Below, piece after piece: positions 35,201 to 45,390 of a stretch of 64,000 nucleotides of DNA (positions are counted from its first letter, which is position 1; each line of letters begins with the position of its first letter). Below the pieces are notes generated by a model. It saw only the letters and a list, made by a program, of their open reading frames with translations. It did not search any database and was not told where the DNA came from. The stretch comes from Celoporthe dispersa (lineage: Eukaryota; Ascomycota; Sordariomycetes; Diaporthales; Cryphonectriaceae): positions 3,286,001 to 3,350,000 of the forward strand of contig WAID01000003.1 in the NCBI GenBank assembly GCA_016584495.1, in the 5' to 3' direction. The translations under genes and the position numbers were made by a program.

Positions 35201-35794
35201 GCGCGCCGCGGACCCGCTCTCGAGCCAGAGGAGGCACGCCACCATAGTTCTGGCGATTCTCGAGCGAGTATGTCAGGCCGGTCCTCTGAGGCTCCTGGCC
35301 TTCGCCCTCGGAGACGTTGCGCAGGATAGCCAGGATCTTGAGGTCGGCGTCGGTGAGGATGACATTGCCGGCAGCGAAGAACTCGAGGTACAGGCGGTAG
35401 GCGCCGTCGCTGAACTGGAGCTCCATGATCCTGTCGGTCCCGACCTGTGATATGGACGAGCATCTGCGTGTCTTGAGGAACCTTCTCAGGCGAGCAGTAA
35501 AGGCAGAGGGGCAGCAGCAGTAGCGCGCGTGAACTCGGTCAGGTGGGCCCGGAACCCTGAGTCGATGAGGAGCTGCTCTCTCCTCCCGGCGACGGCGAAC
35601 TTGAGGAGGAGCTTCCTGGACGAGATGTCGTAGATGTTGGCCAGGCGAAGGCCGGCCAGGCCCTGGGACAGCTCATGGGCGGCGACCTAGACATCGACAG
35701 GGAGGGAGAAGAGTCAGCCAACATAGCTCGCCCTAGGCACCAGAAAAGGCAGGAGGCACACCTTGACGTCCAGAGACGAGAAGCGTTGCTTCAT
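32282..35794 (-). CDS. rqc2: Rqc2/Tae2 (NEMF) ribosome quality-control factor
   Basis: Binds stalled 60S subunits carrying peptidyl-tRNA and, with the Ltn1 ligase, drives nascent-chain degradation and CAT-tail synthesis. It opens MKQRFSSLDVK, including Asp9. GTDRIMELQFSDG gives an Asp-Arg pair at about 96-97, matching the residues needed for CAT tailing in yeast. Then come a coiled-coil region, the NFACT-R block (MWFEKFLWFLSSDGYLVVGG, YRKHLGKGDVYVHADMHG), acidic inserts, the C-terminal APWAAMSRCKYKVKIQPG domain and a Gly/Lys-rich tail. Exons: 35794-35762 and 35686-32282. Five frame breaks are needed: bases missing near 35508, 35080, 34353 and 34130, and one extra in the G8 at 33108-33115. The net result is 1,146 codons, normal for the family. 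This is the most disrupted gene here. Confidence 0.88.
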
Positions 35795-36220
35795 ATTTTG
35801 AGAACCACCGAGACGTTTCGCCCTGCCTTGGGGGAACAGGCAGTGTCGAGAATGTGGGGGCAAACAGAGGTAAGACACCCCGAAGAGACAGCCCTAGACT
35901 ACTATGTACATACTGTGTGTGGTGGGGCAGGGGCAGGGATCATGTACCAAAGCATAAGTACTATGTATACTATGGTTATGGTAGTAGTGTGTGTAACAGT
36001 GTAGGCTGATTATGTAACCAGTGACAGCACCTCAACCACCCCTCTATGCACAAAGGAAAGAGCAAAGGGAAGACCAACAAAAAAGAAAAAAGAGGAAGGG
36101 AGGAGAGAGCACAGAACTGAAGTCCCCCGCCCCTCCCTCCCGGTGCTCCTCCCTCTCTAGGACCAAGGATTCTCTCTCCCTCGCGTCTGACACTTCTGAC
36201 GTTCGGCTCCTTTCCATCAT
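35795..36220. other. Rqc2 promoter region, no gene seen
   Basis: 426 bp between tandem minus-strand genes, with no recognised element. Confidence 0.55.
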
Positions 36221-37642
36221 TTAGTGATCCCCTTCCTCGTCCTCCCAGAGACCTCTCCGGAACATGGCTTCCACTCCTCCGGCAACGCTATCCAGATACC
36301 CCTCTTCCCTCACAATATACGCCAGTACCTCCAGCTTGTTCGCCCTTCTATCGGTCTGTTTCAATCCTCCATCCTTCCTTTTCCACAAAGACAGGTCTCC
36401 CAATAGTCCATCCAAGTCCTCAACCTGTCCGGAGATCTCGTCTATAATATCTCGGAGCCTGGACCTAGCCGCGGCAGCGAGGTCGCATGTCACCCGCGTA
36501 TATGCGTGGTTTGTATGAATGTAGGGCATGGCCTTCTGAGAGCGGCTGAGATCTTCCCGAGAGAGGACAATGCCATAGTCAGGCTCTGGCCGCTGTTCAG
36601 GATCAGCAGCACCATCGATACCGCGGTGGTACTCCTCTGAATGGGCGACTATTCTCTCCGCCCTATGCATGGTTCCCTTCGCGCCTCCCGTCGGCTTGCA
36701 GTACGCACCTATGATGTTCTCAAATGCGTCGTGGCTTTCGAGGAGATCCACCAGTATGGCCGTCCGGCGGGCCTGCCATTTTTCGATCCCGTGCCGCAGG
36801 CGCTCCGCTTGCTGGGCCAGCTTGTCCCGAGGAGACAGCTGTTTCCATGGCCGGGTCAACATCCGGGCGAGCCCTGAGCGTAACCAGCCATGCGCTGCGT
36901 CTTCATTGTCGGGGCAGAGATCCCAACCAGAAGGGTTGTCGCGGAGGTTCTGTCTGAAGGCTCGCACAGCGGAGGCATCGAATATCACGATGGTATCGGC
37001 CCGTTGTAGGACCTCGCTGACAAGATGTCGAACGTCCACAACACCGCAAGTTGTCGTTGTGTTTCCAGGTATTGGAACCTCGACCCCAGGCGCGATGTAC
37101 AACGTCCCCTCCACGGGCAGTCTTTGTGGCCCCGGTTCGAGCGCCTGCGTGTCTTGTTCTTGCCGATGCTGCCCTCGCCCCTCCTCCTGGTTCTCAACGA
37201 CCTCAGCACCCACCTGCTCATCTCGGAGCAGCGCAAGAAGCTCCCGCTGTGCCCCCTGGGTCGCCTGCTCCCAGCCAGCCATAACCTCCATCATCATGTC
37301 GTGTGCCAGGAGTATAGGCTTCTGGGCCCCTTCCGCATCGCCGCTCAGGTCACCCAGGCTGCACTGCACCGGAGCAAAGGCGGTGGTGTCGGCCCAAGCC
37401 GCGGAAACCCACGCAGTGAGTGCTCCGATTCCCTGCCCGAGTGCCCCGAGCCCCAGCCCTTTATACACGTTAGTCGCGATGGTGCCGGGCATGCCGCAGA
37501 TTTTTTGGATAATCAGTGTCGCGAGCGAGTCGGCGTAGAGCACCAAGGCGAGCAGACAGACACACACAAGGATGGTCCAACGCAAAACCGCCGCGGCGGA
37601 CGGGTTGAGTTGAAGTGGAATCAAGTGTACGAGTGGATTCAT
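36221..37642 (-). CDS. Unknown single-pass membrane protein, 473 residues
   Basis: Not recognised. A single uninterrupted exon with good coding character. A hydrophobic helix at about residues 20-42 (WTILVCVCLLALVLYADSLA) follows a short N-terminus. Next comes a Gly/Ala-rich weakly hydrophobic stretch (YKGLGLGALGQGIGALTAWV), then a mostly helical, charged domain with Glu/Gln-rich and Arg-rich segments. The C-terminus is predicted helical: LEVLAYIVREEGYLD and MFRRGLWEDEEGDH. There is a possible sequon at NTTT and few cysteines. Its neighbour across a 1.09-kb promoter (223 residues, + strand) and the next gene (529 residues) also have one N-terminal membrane helix and unknown domains. I infer a lineage-specific group but have no homology evidence. 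Confidence 0.7.
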   Translation of the reverse strand: MNPLVHLIPLQLNPSAAAVLRWTILVCVCLLALVLYADSLATLIIQKICGMPGTIATNVYKGLGLGALGQGIGALTAWVSAAWADTTAFAPVQCSLGDLSGDAEGAQKPILLAHDMMMEVMAGWEQATQGAQRELLALLRDEQVGAEVVENQEEGRGQHRQEQDTQALEPGPQRLPVEGTLYIAPGVEVPIPGNTTTTCGVVDVRHLVSEVLQRADTIVIFDASAVRAFRQNLRDNPSGWDLCPDNEDAAHGWLRSGLARMLTRPWKQLSPRDKLAQQAERLRHGIEKWQARRTAILVDLLESHDAFENIIGAYCKPTGGAKGTMHRAERIVAHSEEYHRGIDGAADPEQRPEPDYGIVLSREDLSRSQKAMPYIHTNHAYTRVTCDLAAAARSRLRDIIDEISGQVEDLDGLLGDLSLWKRKDGGLKQTDRRANKLEVLAYIVREEGYLDSVAGGVEAMFRRGLWEDEEGDH

Positions 37643-38729
37643 GTTGGAATGAGAGTGCTGAGGCGTGTGGTCGAGTCAGCGAGGAAAGAAGTGTTGACAC
37701 AGTTAAACAAGAAGTTCTAAGGTTCAGAGTTAATCCTCACAGTTGGCGTTCCATCTGTCTACAGTCAATTGCAGACGCCGGAGCCTCCCTTTTGTTTTTT
37801 GTTTTTTCTCTCTCCCCTCTCTCCCCTCTCTCCCATTTCCCTTCCACTCATGACGTGAACAAGAAGTGAAGGTACGAGATCTCACTTGACCACCTCGAAA
37901 CTTTGTTCTTGCCCCCTGGTCTTTCCTCTCCAAGAGTCCTGTCTCGCCCTCCTCCCGCCATTGCCCCCCTCGCCCCCGTCTCTCGCATGCATTCAGCTAC
38001 CAGCCGGCTTTCTTTGTACCCCCCCTCCCGCGGTCCTTTCCATCCCCTCCCTCTCTCCCCCTTTTTTTTCTTTTCTTTTTCCTTCCTCTCTCTCTCTCAT
38101 CTATCCGATTTTCTTTCTCCCTCCTTTCTCCTTTTTTTTAATCCTTTGTCTTTTCTCTCTTTCTCTCTTCCTCTTACTCAGCTACCAGCCAACTTTCTTT
38201 CCCTTCCACAGTCTCTCTTCTTCATCTATCCAGTCTTCTCGCTCCCTCCCTCCCCCCCACTTTCCCTCTTTCTCCTCTTTTTACTTAGATATACACAAAA
38301 GATTTCTTATCAACATCTCACAATTCACTTTGCCACTGTTCAGACCTTGGTCCTCACCCACTTGACCCAACATCTTCCTGGGCGGAGTCTTGTCTTGTCC
38401 ATTCACATGATTTATCTCACATGAGCTCTGCCACCAGCCAGCCACTCGTAGCGGTGAGTTTGAGCGGTGAGTTTCAGCTGCGCGCCAAGCTGAATTACAG
38501 ATTGACTCAAAGAAGTTGGAAGGAGGTCCGACATTGCAACGATCACACTCATCAGCCATGCACAGTAGACCTCTTGGTGCAGCACAGAAGAGGTAAAAGT
38601 GTCTTCCCTCCTATTTTCGATTTCATGTCCTATGACACTACTCTCTCACACGTCCTGTGGATCACTACCTCTGTTCATCAGCGTGCAACACCTAACCTAG
38701 CTTACAACACCCACTAGCTTCCCGCAGCC
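37643..38729. other. Divergent intergenic region with long pyrimidine tract
   Basis: The region between the 473- and 223-residue membrane-protein genes. From about 37790 to 38285 the + strand is almost wholly C/T, with two copies of a motif that includes CAGCTACCAGCC. No gene is supported; the frames at 37886-38424 are Ser/Leu/Phe/Pro readings of the tract. Confidence 0.6.
37993..38200. repeat. Imperfect direct repeat in the pyrimidine tract
   Basis: TCAGCTACCAGCC followed two bases later by CTTTCTTT occurs at 37993-38015 and again at 38178-38200, 185 bases apart. A CATCTATCC element also recurs near 38099 and 38223, suggesting an old local duplication. Confidence 0.65.
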
Positions 38730-39518
38730 ATGTATCGCTCGACCATGTATAGCGTATTCACTGGGCTCTTCTTTAGCATTGTTTGTCTTTACATATGGAC
38801 CATGGGAGGCCTACAGCAAGCTGGTAGACACGAAGCTGAGCGGTCGACCTTCCCTTCGGATGCCAACATCCACCTAGCCCACACCTGCGCCCTCTTGACC
38901 GATCTCGCGGGCCTAGATCCCTTCATCACATCGGCGGCTCTCGACCTGGGTCAGGATCAGCCGCTACATCCGCTGCTGCCGCATGAGGCTCTCGGCTTGG
39001 ACTATAATACGATCATCAAGGACTTCGTTCCCCAGGAGAGAGACGGCAGGGCCGGCCCAGCTACAGATTTCATGTATCGACAGCAGAGAAATACTGTAGC
39101 AGCGGCCTGGGTGCGCATCAAGAGGATCCTGCAAAAGCCACCAGCGAAAACCGTACGTATTACTTTATGCTTCTGGCCCGTGTTCCCCGTCAGCGACCTC
39201 CTCCCAAACATTGCACGAGGTAGAAGGGGCCGAAGCATACCTGACATGGCGAACTGAATAAATTATCAGGAGGTTCCTCGCGCCGTGATCGAAGGTCTGG
39301 AGAGACTCACAAGCCGCGCCGCCGCCATCTTCTCGGAACCCGAAACGTGGCAAGCCTATCGCGACGAGATCCTGCCGCGGCTCGCGAACAAGAAACGGTT
39401 TTCTTATATCGTCTGGAGAGGCAGCATTGGCATGGGCCGCTCTCATGCGACGCTGGCTCAAGGCGGTAAGCGGAGGGCCCTGTTGGCAGAGATCTGTCGA
39501 GGGTATCCGAACATGTAA
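38730..39518 (+). CDS. Unknown small membrane-anchored protein, 223 residues
   Basis: Not recognised. Exons 38730-39152 and 39270-39518, separated by a 117-nt GT-AG intron in phase 0; no frame break. A hydrophobic segment at residues 8-25 (SVFTGLFFSIVCLYIWTM) could be a signal anchor. Residues 45-130 are polar/helical with HLAHTCALLTDLAG. The second exon encodes EGLERLTSRAAAIFSEPETW, YRDEILPRLANKKRF and a basic C-terminus ending EICRGYPNM. Without the intron the first frame would end after another 35 codons, so the spliced form is preferred. It lies between two other unknown single-pass proteins. Confidence 0.6.
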
Positions 39519-40363
39519 CTCTGGTGGTTGATAGAATCTCACTTGAGATCAGGGCGAGGTGTCGGTGTTTTTTTCTTCTTCTTTTTTTTCTCTCTTCAAA
39601 GCAGGAGTAACACTGTTTACTAGATTTGTCATTACCGCATATACTGTTCAAACTTTTGTATCCTTACTCCTCTGTGTGTGTGTGTGTGTTCTCCAGGACG
39701 AGAGGCTATGCTTTTGATGAACTAGCATAGACACTGCGTAATTAACTAGTAGAACATTGTCTATGAATTATGGGTGGATGGCTTGCCGGCCTCCGGGGCT
39801 GTCTACCTCACAGCAAATAAGGCCACGGGTCGGATTGTATGTACATTGGGCTGAAGGATCTCAGAACCCAGTCATCATTTCTCAGATATCTACTAATAGT
39901 GACTCCTCTACACCCTGCTGGTGTTTATCCATATCCCGCAGCTGTGATCCCAGTTTCACACAAGGAGCCAGCTGCTTAGAAGTTAGAGGCCCATCTGGTG
40001 TGAATGCTAGACATTCTGAAGTAAAAACAAAGAGCAAGACAAAGGGGGGAAACAGCAGTCTATAAATTTGGCCCTCTTCCCTTTTGTCTGGATCTTTCAT
40101 CTGTGCTTATCTGCACAAATTTCTCACACACACACACGCACCCTTGCACCCACACATTTGCAAGACAGCCTCTCAACATCCCGAGAACTTCAACATCAAA
40201 AGACAGCAGTTCAGCAGCACCCCCCCCCCAACCCAAGCCATAATTCCACCAGAAACCGAGTAGTCAGCCAGTGAGTACAAGTCTGCTATACATGTGAGAA
40301 CCCAAAGTGCGCAATATCTGACCTCAAGAGCAGCCCCGGCAGTGTGATTACACCCAGTGTGTG
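39519..40363. other. Intergenic region, no gene seen
   Basis: Flanked by tandem + strand genes. A T-rich tract (39567-39595), a GT array near 39674 and a C9 run near 40219. Confidence 0.55.
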
Positions 40364-41953
40364 ATGCCTCACCGTCACATGGATTGCATCGACAAGGGTG
40401 GGGATAGGCGTATCGTGCATGGCGGCGGTGGTGGTGGCCATGTCCAAGCGCGGCGAGAGCAGGAGGGGAAGCAGGAGGAGGATGTGCTGCCGCAGGCCGG
40501 TAATCACGTTCGGCTACGCATTGTTCTCGCGCTCTTGGCCTTCCTCTTCGGGCTGTACCTGCCCCTACTGCCCTGGTCCTGGCTACTACAGAAAGAAGCA
40601 CCATCGCAAATTCTTGTCTCGCGTCTGCCGATCCTCGAAACATGGCGCGACTCCGCGGCTGTCTTGTACTCGGTTGGTAATGCCCTCAGAAACGAAACCA
40701 TTGTGCAAGCAGACTACTGGAGAGAGGCCAGGAGGGCTTTGACGACCTACTGCACGAACCTCGACCAGGCGCTTTATGCCACCCTCCTCGTTGCGGATCC
40801 GAAAATATGTGACGAGCGCGCCTTTGTGGGGAGCTGCTTCGAGGACACATACGGTCCATATAGTCCCGTCCACTTCCGGCTCAAAAATCTGTGCAGAATA
40901 CTCGACAGAACACTCCACGACGCTCTAATGGCTGCAATTCCTGTCGGCTCCGCCACAAGAATTCCCGACGGCTGTTGGTTGTCCTGTCCTAATCTTCGTC
41001 TGGAACTAGGTGCAGGAGACTTGGCAACTGCCCTTGGCATTAAGATGGACTACAGACTTGACGATGACCGTGATCCGCCTCTCGTCGACGTCGACCAGAG
41101 CGATGAGCAGCCTGACGACAACGATGTCTATGATGATAGTCATCGTGACCTCCCGCTCGGCCCTAGTTGGCATCAGATCCAGCGGGCAAACCAGTCGGCG
41201 CAGGACATACTCAAGATTGTGCAGGAACAAAGTTTCTGGAAGGACTGCTCTCGCCTGGTTTACGATGTCCAGACACTAGAGAACGAAACGCGCAGGGTAA
41301 TGCCTCTGCTGGATGAGCTATTTGATACGGACTGGCAGGCAGAGCTCGGGGGCAGACACTGGCGCGGAGACGTGGGTCGACATCAACTCTGGGCCCAGTG
41401 GCTCCCCAGCTGGGCGCTATATGCTCTGTTCGGCTGGACAGTATTCGTAAACCAGTACTTTGACGAGGCCTGGGCAAGCGCAAACTCCACCTTGCACGCC
41501 GCCACCGCCATCGCCACCCCTCTGGACCCCGGTCTGACCATGATATCCGAGCAGCTGAGCGTGCTGGAAGAGGATTTCGTCACTCCCGGGGCGGCAATGG
41601 ATGCACGCATCCGCCTCCTGCGGAAAGGCAAAGGGTGGGTGCAGGACCTGCACCGCGGTGCTGAGGGGTTTAATGCCACCTCGGGAGCCGGAGGACGAAC
41701 CTACCGCCGCCGCCAACAGGAACCTCACGACGACGGACAAGAGCCCGAGTGGGAGCCGACCGCGCTGGCGAGCACGAACATGTCAATGCCTACCGAGCAG
41801 CGATTCTACGTGACCATGTCAACGGCCCTAGTCAGGGACCTCCAGGACTTTACAGAGGAGAATGTCTGTCTGTGGCACCACGATTGCTGGTTGTGGCAGG
41901 AAGCGCCTTTTATGATGATCAGAGTCCTGTCTCGTATGTTCATGAATCATTAA
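40364..41953 (+). CDS. Unknown single-pass membrane protein with large Cys-rich ectodomain, 529 residues
   Basis: Not recognised. An intact single exon; the first true ATG is 40364. The N-terminus is polar and Gly/His-rich (about 50 residues), then a hydrophobic helix IVLALLAFLFGLYLPLLPW. The remaining 450 residues hold about nine cysteines (for example SCFEDTYGP and GCWLSCPN) and six N-glycosylation sequons (NETI, NQSA, NETR, NSTL, NATS, NMSM). Together these suggest a lumenal or extracellular disulphide-bonded domain (type II topology). An acidic Asp-rich segment lies near residue 230. The C-terminus is ENVCLWHHDCWLWQ followed by a hydrophobic/basic end. No catalytic motif was found. The neighbouring unknown proteins share the layout but not obvious sequence. 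Confidence 0.72.
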   Translation: MPHRHMDCIDKGGDRRIVHGGGGGGHVQARREQEGKQEEDVLPQAGNHVRLRIVLALLAFLFGLYLPLLPWSWLLQKEAPSQILVSRLPILETWRDSAAVLYSVGNALRNETIVQADYWREARRALTTYCTNLDQALYATLLVADPKICDERAFVGSCFEDTYGPYSPVHFRLKNLCRILDRTLHDALMAAIPVGSATRIPDGCWLSCPNLRLELGAGDLATALGIKMDYRLDDDRDPPLVDVDQSDEQPDDNDVYDDSHRDLPLGPSWHQIQRANQSAQDILKIVQEQSFWKDCSRLVYDVQTLENETRRVMPLLDELFDTDWQAELGGRHWRGDVGRHQLWAQWLPSWALYALFGWTVFVNQYFDEAWASANSTLHAATAIATPLDPGLTMISEQLSVLEEDFVTPGAAMDARIRLLRKGKGWVQDLHRGAEGFNATSGAGGRTYRRRQQEPHDDGQEPEWEPTALASTNMSMPTEQRFYVTMSTALVRDLQDFTEENVCLWHHDCWLWQEAPFMMIRVLSRMFMNH

Positions 41954-44152
41954 GTACTTACAAAAGCCTAGTCGTGCTGTTTGGACAAGAATTTTTTTTT
42001 TTTTTTTTTTGGGTGTATGTATATAGTATATTATATAGACCAATCACAATGCCGTCCTTCTTCCCCTTCCCTCCCAAGCCCACGTCAAGGTCATGTCGAC
42101 ATGGAAAACCTGAATCACTTGTAGATACATGTACTCAGTATAGTAAGCGTCGTTAAAATGACCCCAACCGTTGAGGGATGAAGCCTCCCCGAAGGAGGTG
42201 GAATGAGAAGGGGAAGGGGCGGGGACAGGGGTCATCATATCATCCTTCTCAGGAAGGAACAATCAGTCTCCGAGGACCGGCTTGCGCTCTTGCACAACAT
42301 CTCATCCTCTTGCTGGACCCGTGTGCTCATGAAGCCATCCTGACGCAAAACTGACCAGGTCGGCGTCTTGGTACGGCTCGCCGTCTTCTTGCCCGGCCTG
42401 TGCATGTACTACTGTACATATGCTATGGGGTGTACCTTGGCGTACCCGGTCAGAGCTGTCGTGGCCGTCGCCCGCCCTTCGAAGGACAACAGCACGAGGT
42501 GTGCCAGGCAGGGGGCGACATGTGAAAAGTTGCTCACCCCGGAAAGAAGGGTTTCAATATTGGACCCAGGCACGTTTTGGTTACATCGACCTGCCGGCTG
42601 GCGCGAGCGTTCCCATGGCAACAGACCAGGCCATCCCGTCCATCCCTCCCTCCCCCCTCCTCCCTCTCTCTGCAGGACCAGGCGCCCCCTCCAGAGAGGA
42701 ATCATCTCTGCCCCTCCGGATAGGAGGTGCTTGCTGTCAATGAAGCCCGATCCGAACAGGCCGCGGCCTGCGTGCCTGTATGGCTTACCGTATCGACCAG
42801 CTGCAGCAAGCATCCTGGCAGGCTGGCTGGGGATGCAGAAAAGACGGGCTGGAGTGGCTGGGGGGGGCCGATGAAAACACATCCCGGAAGGCCAATTGCG
42901 TTGCAGCTGCACGTCTGTCCTTTGCTGCTCCACTTCCCCAGCCATCTCTGATGCGCGAGAGAGGGGGGAGGGAGAGAGCAAAAAAGATCAGATCCATTTA
43001 TTTCAGATCCAGGTCCAACCCGCCAGCTCTCACCCACCCCCTACCCCACCCCCCGGCCCTGCGGGAAACAAGACTTATCGGCTCGAGAAATAGGGTGGTT
43101 GGGGCCTTCTCTACAGGCGACGTGCACTTACGGACGCACCAACAGTGTAGTGTGCATGACGGTGCCTGAGCCGGCGTGGTCCTCGAGGCCTGACGGCTCC
43201 GATGTACGCTGGAGCCTGTGGTGCCGTCTTCTTGTCGATACAGCAGCACCTGCTAGAGCAGACTCCTCGTCCGACTCTCTCTCTCTCTCTCTCTCTCTTT
43301 CTGTGCGTGTGTTGGTGTCCCATCTGGTGGACCCGCGCGCCGAGCTGGGCCGGCAGAATCGGGTCTCAGACATACATAGTACGGATACACACACGCACAC
43401 ACACACACACACACACGAGGACAAGGGTCGCCCGGAGCTGGAGCCCTGGTCTGTCTGTCTGTCTGTCTGGCTAGGCTCGTTTAGGGATGGGATAAACATG
43501 GACAAGCTGCGGCTGTGCAAGCTCTGGGCACAGGGCCCCACCCAAAGTAAACACACCTCTTGGAGGGAGCTTGGGCCCCGGGCCACATGCACGGCCGGTA
43601 GCAAGCGCCGTGGCAACCGTCCAGTCCAACGAGAGAAGAGGAAGAGAGGAGGACGAGGAAGGGGAGCAGTAGCTCTCTGGGGGAGTATTTCAACAGCCCG
43701 CCCTCTCTGCTCCCCTCCTCTCCTGCTCTTCCCACGCTTTCTCCCCTCTTGTTCCTTTCCTAGCCTCTTTCTCTCCCACACACACACACACACCACCACC
43801 ACTACCACCGTCCTCTCCCCCCCTCAATCAAGCATATTCAGAACAAACACACACACACACACACACACACACAACCTCATCTGGGAATCATTTCTTTCTT
43901 TTGAACCTCGGCCCGTCTTCCTCTTCCACCACACCGGATCTCGATCGAAAAATCCAGAGTCCAAACAGAAGGAGTCCGTTCCATCCAATTGGTAGGGTCC
44001 TTCTCTTTCTCTCTCTTTTTCTTTCGACTTCTTTCCCCAGGAAGAAGCCAGAGGGATCTTTTTTTCTTCCTCTTGTCTCCGGAGACCTTGACTTGAACAG
44101 TCAACGTCTTGTGGAGAGACGAGGTTGAGAAGAAGACAACTCTGTGCGCCCA
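41954..44152. other. Intergenic region and hex1 5' leader, no gene seen
   Basis: Contains T21 near 41991, CT repeats near 43275, CA arrays at 43386-43416 and 43846-43873, and a CT-rich leader up to about 44050. Long frames on either strand here have dinucleotide-derived composition. A non-coding first exon of the hex1 long transcript may lie here, but I cannot place it. Confidence 0.5.
43846..43873. repeat. (CA)14 microsatellite
   Basis: A perfect CA array about 300 bp upstream of the first coding-like exon of the hex1 locus. A second array lies at 43386-43416. Confidence 0.9.
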
Positions 44153-45390
44153 TACAAGGCAGTCAACCTGGATTTTGAAGCGAGAGTCCCCGTCCCCTTC
44201 AGCATCTTCCCCTCGTCGTACCGCGACGCCGAGCAGAAGGAGTCGGTCACGACCACCCACGAGGAGGTGCAGATCGAGCTCCCTCCTCACCACCAAAGGC
44301 CCGGGCGGGAAGGTAGTCAGTACTCTTCCCACTCCGCCGCTTCTTCTGCCGCCGGCCTCCCTCCTCGCGGGGAGCAGCGTCGCTACTCTGAGGAGGAGGT
44401 CCGTATCGTCAGGGAGAGGGAAGACGAGCGTTACCGCCGCCCCGGTGTCCGCCGTGAGGAGTATTACCGCGAAGAGCTCAAGGAGCAACAGCCCAGGTAT
44501 TGCCCAATACCCATCTGTTTTCGTTGCAGTCCTTTCCTTGAGCCGGCTCCAGGTCTCTCCCCTCAACTGCATCGGCGTCGGTCATCGACAAGTGTCCCCG
44601 AAGCGAGCAACAGAGACCAGGACGAAGAAGGAGACACAGAGAGTGAGAGAGGAGAGGAGAAGAAAAAGAAAAAAAAAAGGAAAATGAAACGAAGGAGAGA
44701 GAGAAAAGAAAAAAACTACTCCACTCCTGCTGTTGTGGTCCCTGCGTGATTCCTGATGTCGCGAGATGAGGAAGCCCCATCTCTCCCCGCCAGCCTCCCT
44801 GCAAGAAACCCACCGCTGACTCTGGATTGTTTTCTGCCGTGTGAACAGACCTGCTCGCTCCACCTACTCTGACACCCACATCGAGATCGACGCCCACCGG
44901 CCTCATCACCACCGCGAGCACCACCACTACCAACACGAGCAGGAGGAGCACCATCGCCACGAGCACCGGCCTGAGCAGTACTACACCCCCATTGATAAGA
45001 TCGAGCGTGAGTACCGTGCTCGATACCAACCCGGCTACCGTGAGGACGTCCGCGTGACCGAAACCACCGTCGACGGATCGTATCACCACCGCCGGCCTGT
45101 CGTCAAGGAGACCGTCCACATCGACGAGACCATCGTCGACGAATCTCACCATCACCACCGGCCCGCCGTCAAGGAGAGCGTCCACGTCAGCGAGACCACC
45201 GTCGACGGATCTTACCGCCGACCCGTGATCAAGGAGACCGTCCGAGTCGACGAGACCACCGTCGAGACTCCCCGGATCCGCCCATCTGTGAGGGATTCCG
45301 TCCGTGTCGAGGGAGACCATCGAGCTGGATCGCTCTGAGCGCCCCAAGCATCACCATCACGATTATCGTCGCGACGAACACAAAGTAAAC
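44153..45390 (+). CDS. Upstream coding extension of hex1 (long isoform or separate gene), partial model
   Basis: Two exon-like blocks read into the hex1 start exon: 44153-44496 and from 44849, joined by a 352-nt GT-AG intron in correct phase (QQPR|PARSTYSD). The first block is charged (SYRDAEQKES, EEEVRIVREREDERYRR). The second is His-rich (HHHREHHHYQHEQEEHHRHE) and then carries five imperfect tandem units of 20-22 residues with the core V-x-[VI]-x-E-T-x-V-D and RPVVKE (45048-45340). One extra base in GGG at 45311-45313 must be ignored to stay in frame into MGYFDEDG of HEX1. No in-frame ATG is visible upstream, so the true 5' end is unresolved. Either it is spliced to an unplaced first exon, or it is an N-terminally extended HEX1 isoform whose start I cannot see. 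Confidence 0.5.
45048..45340 (+). repeat. Five-unit coding tandem repeat upstream of hex1
   Basis: Units start near 45048, 45114, 45180, 45240 and 45300 (periods 66, 66, 60 and 60 nt). Each encodes a variant of VxVxETTVDGSYxRRPVVKE. Confidence 0.75.

Noticed and set aside
43128..43808. 226-codon minus strand open frame
   Set aside because: Built on CA and GA dinucleotide arrays; no domain.
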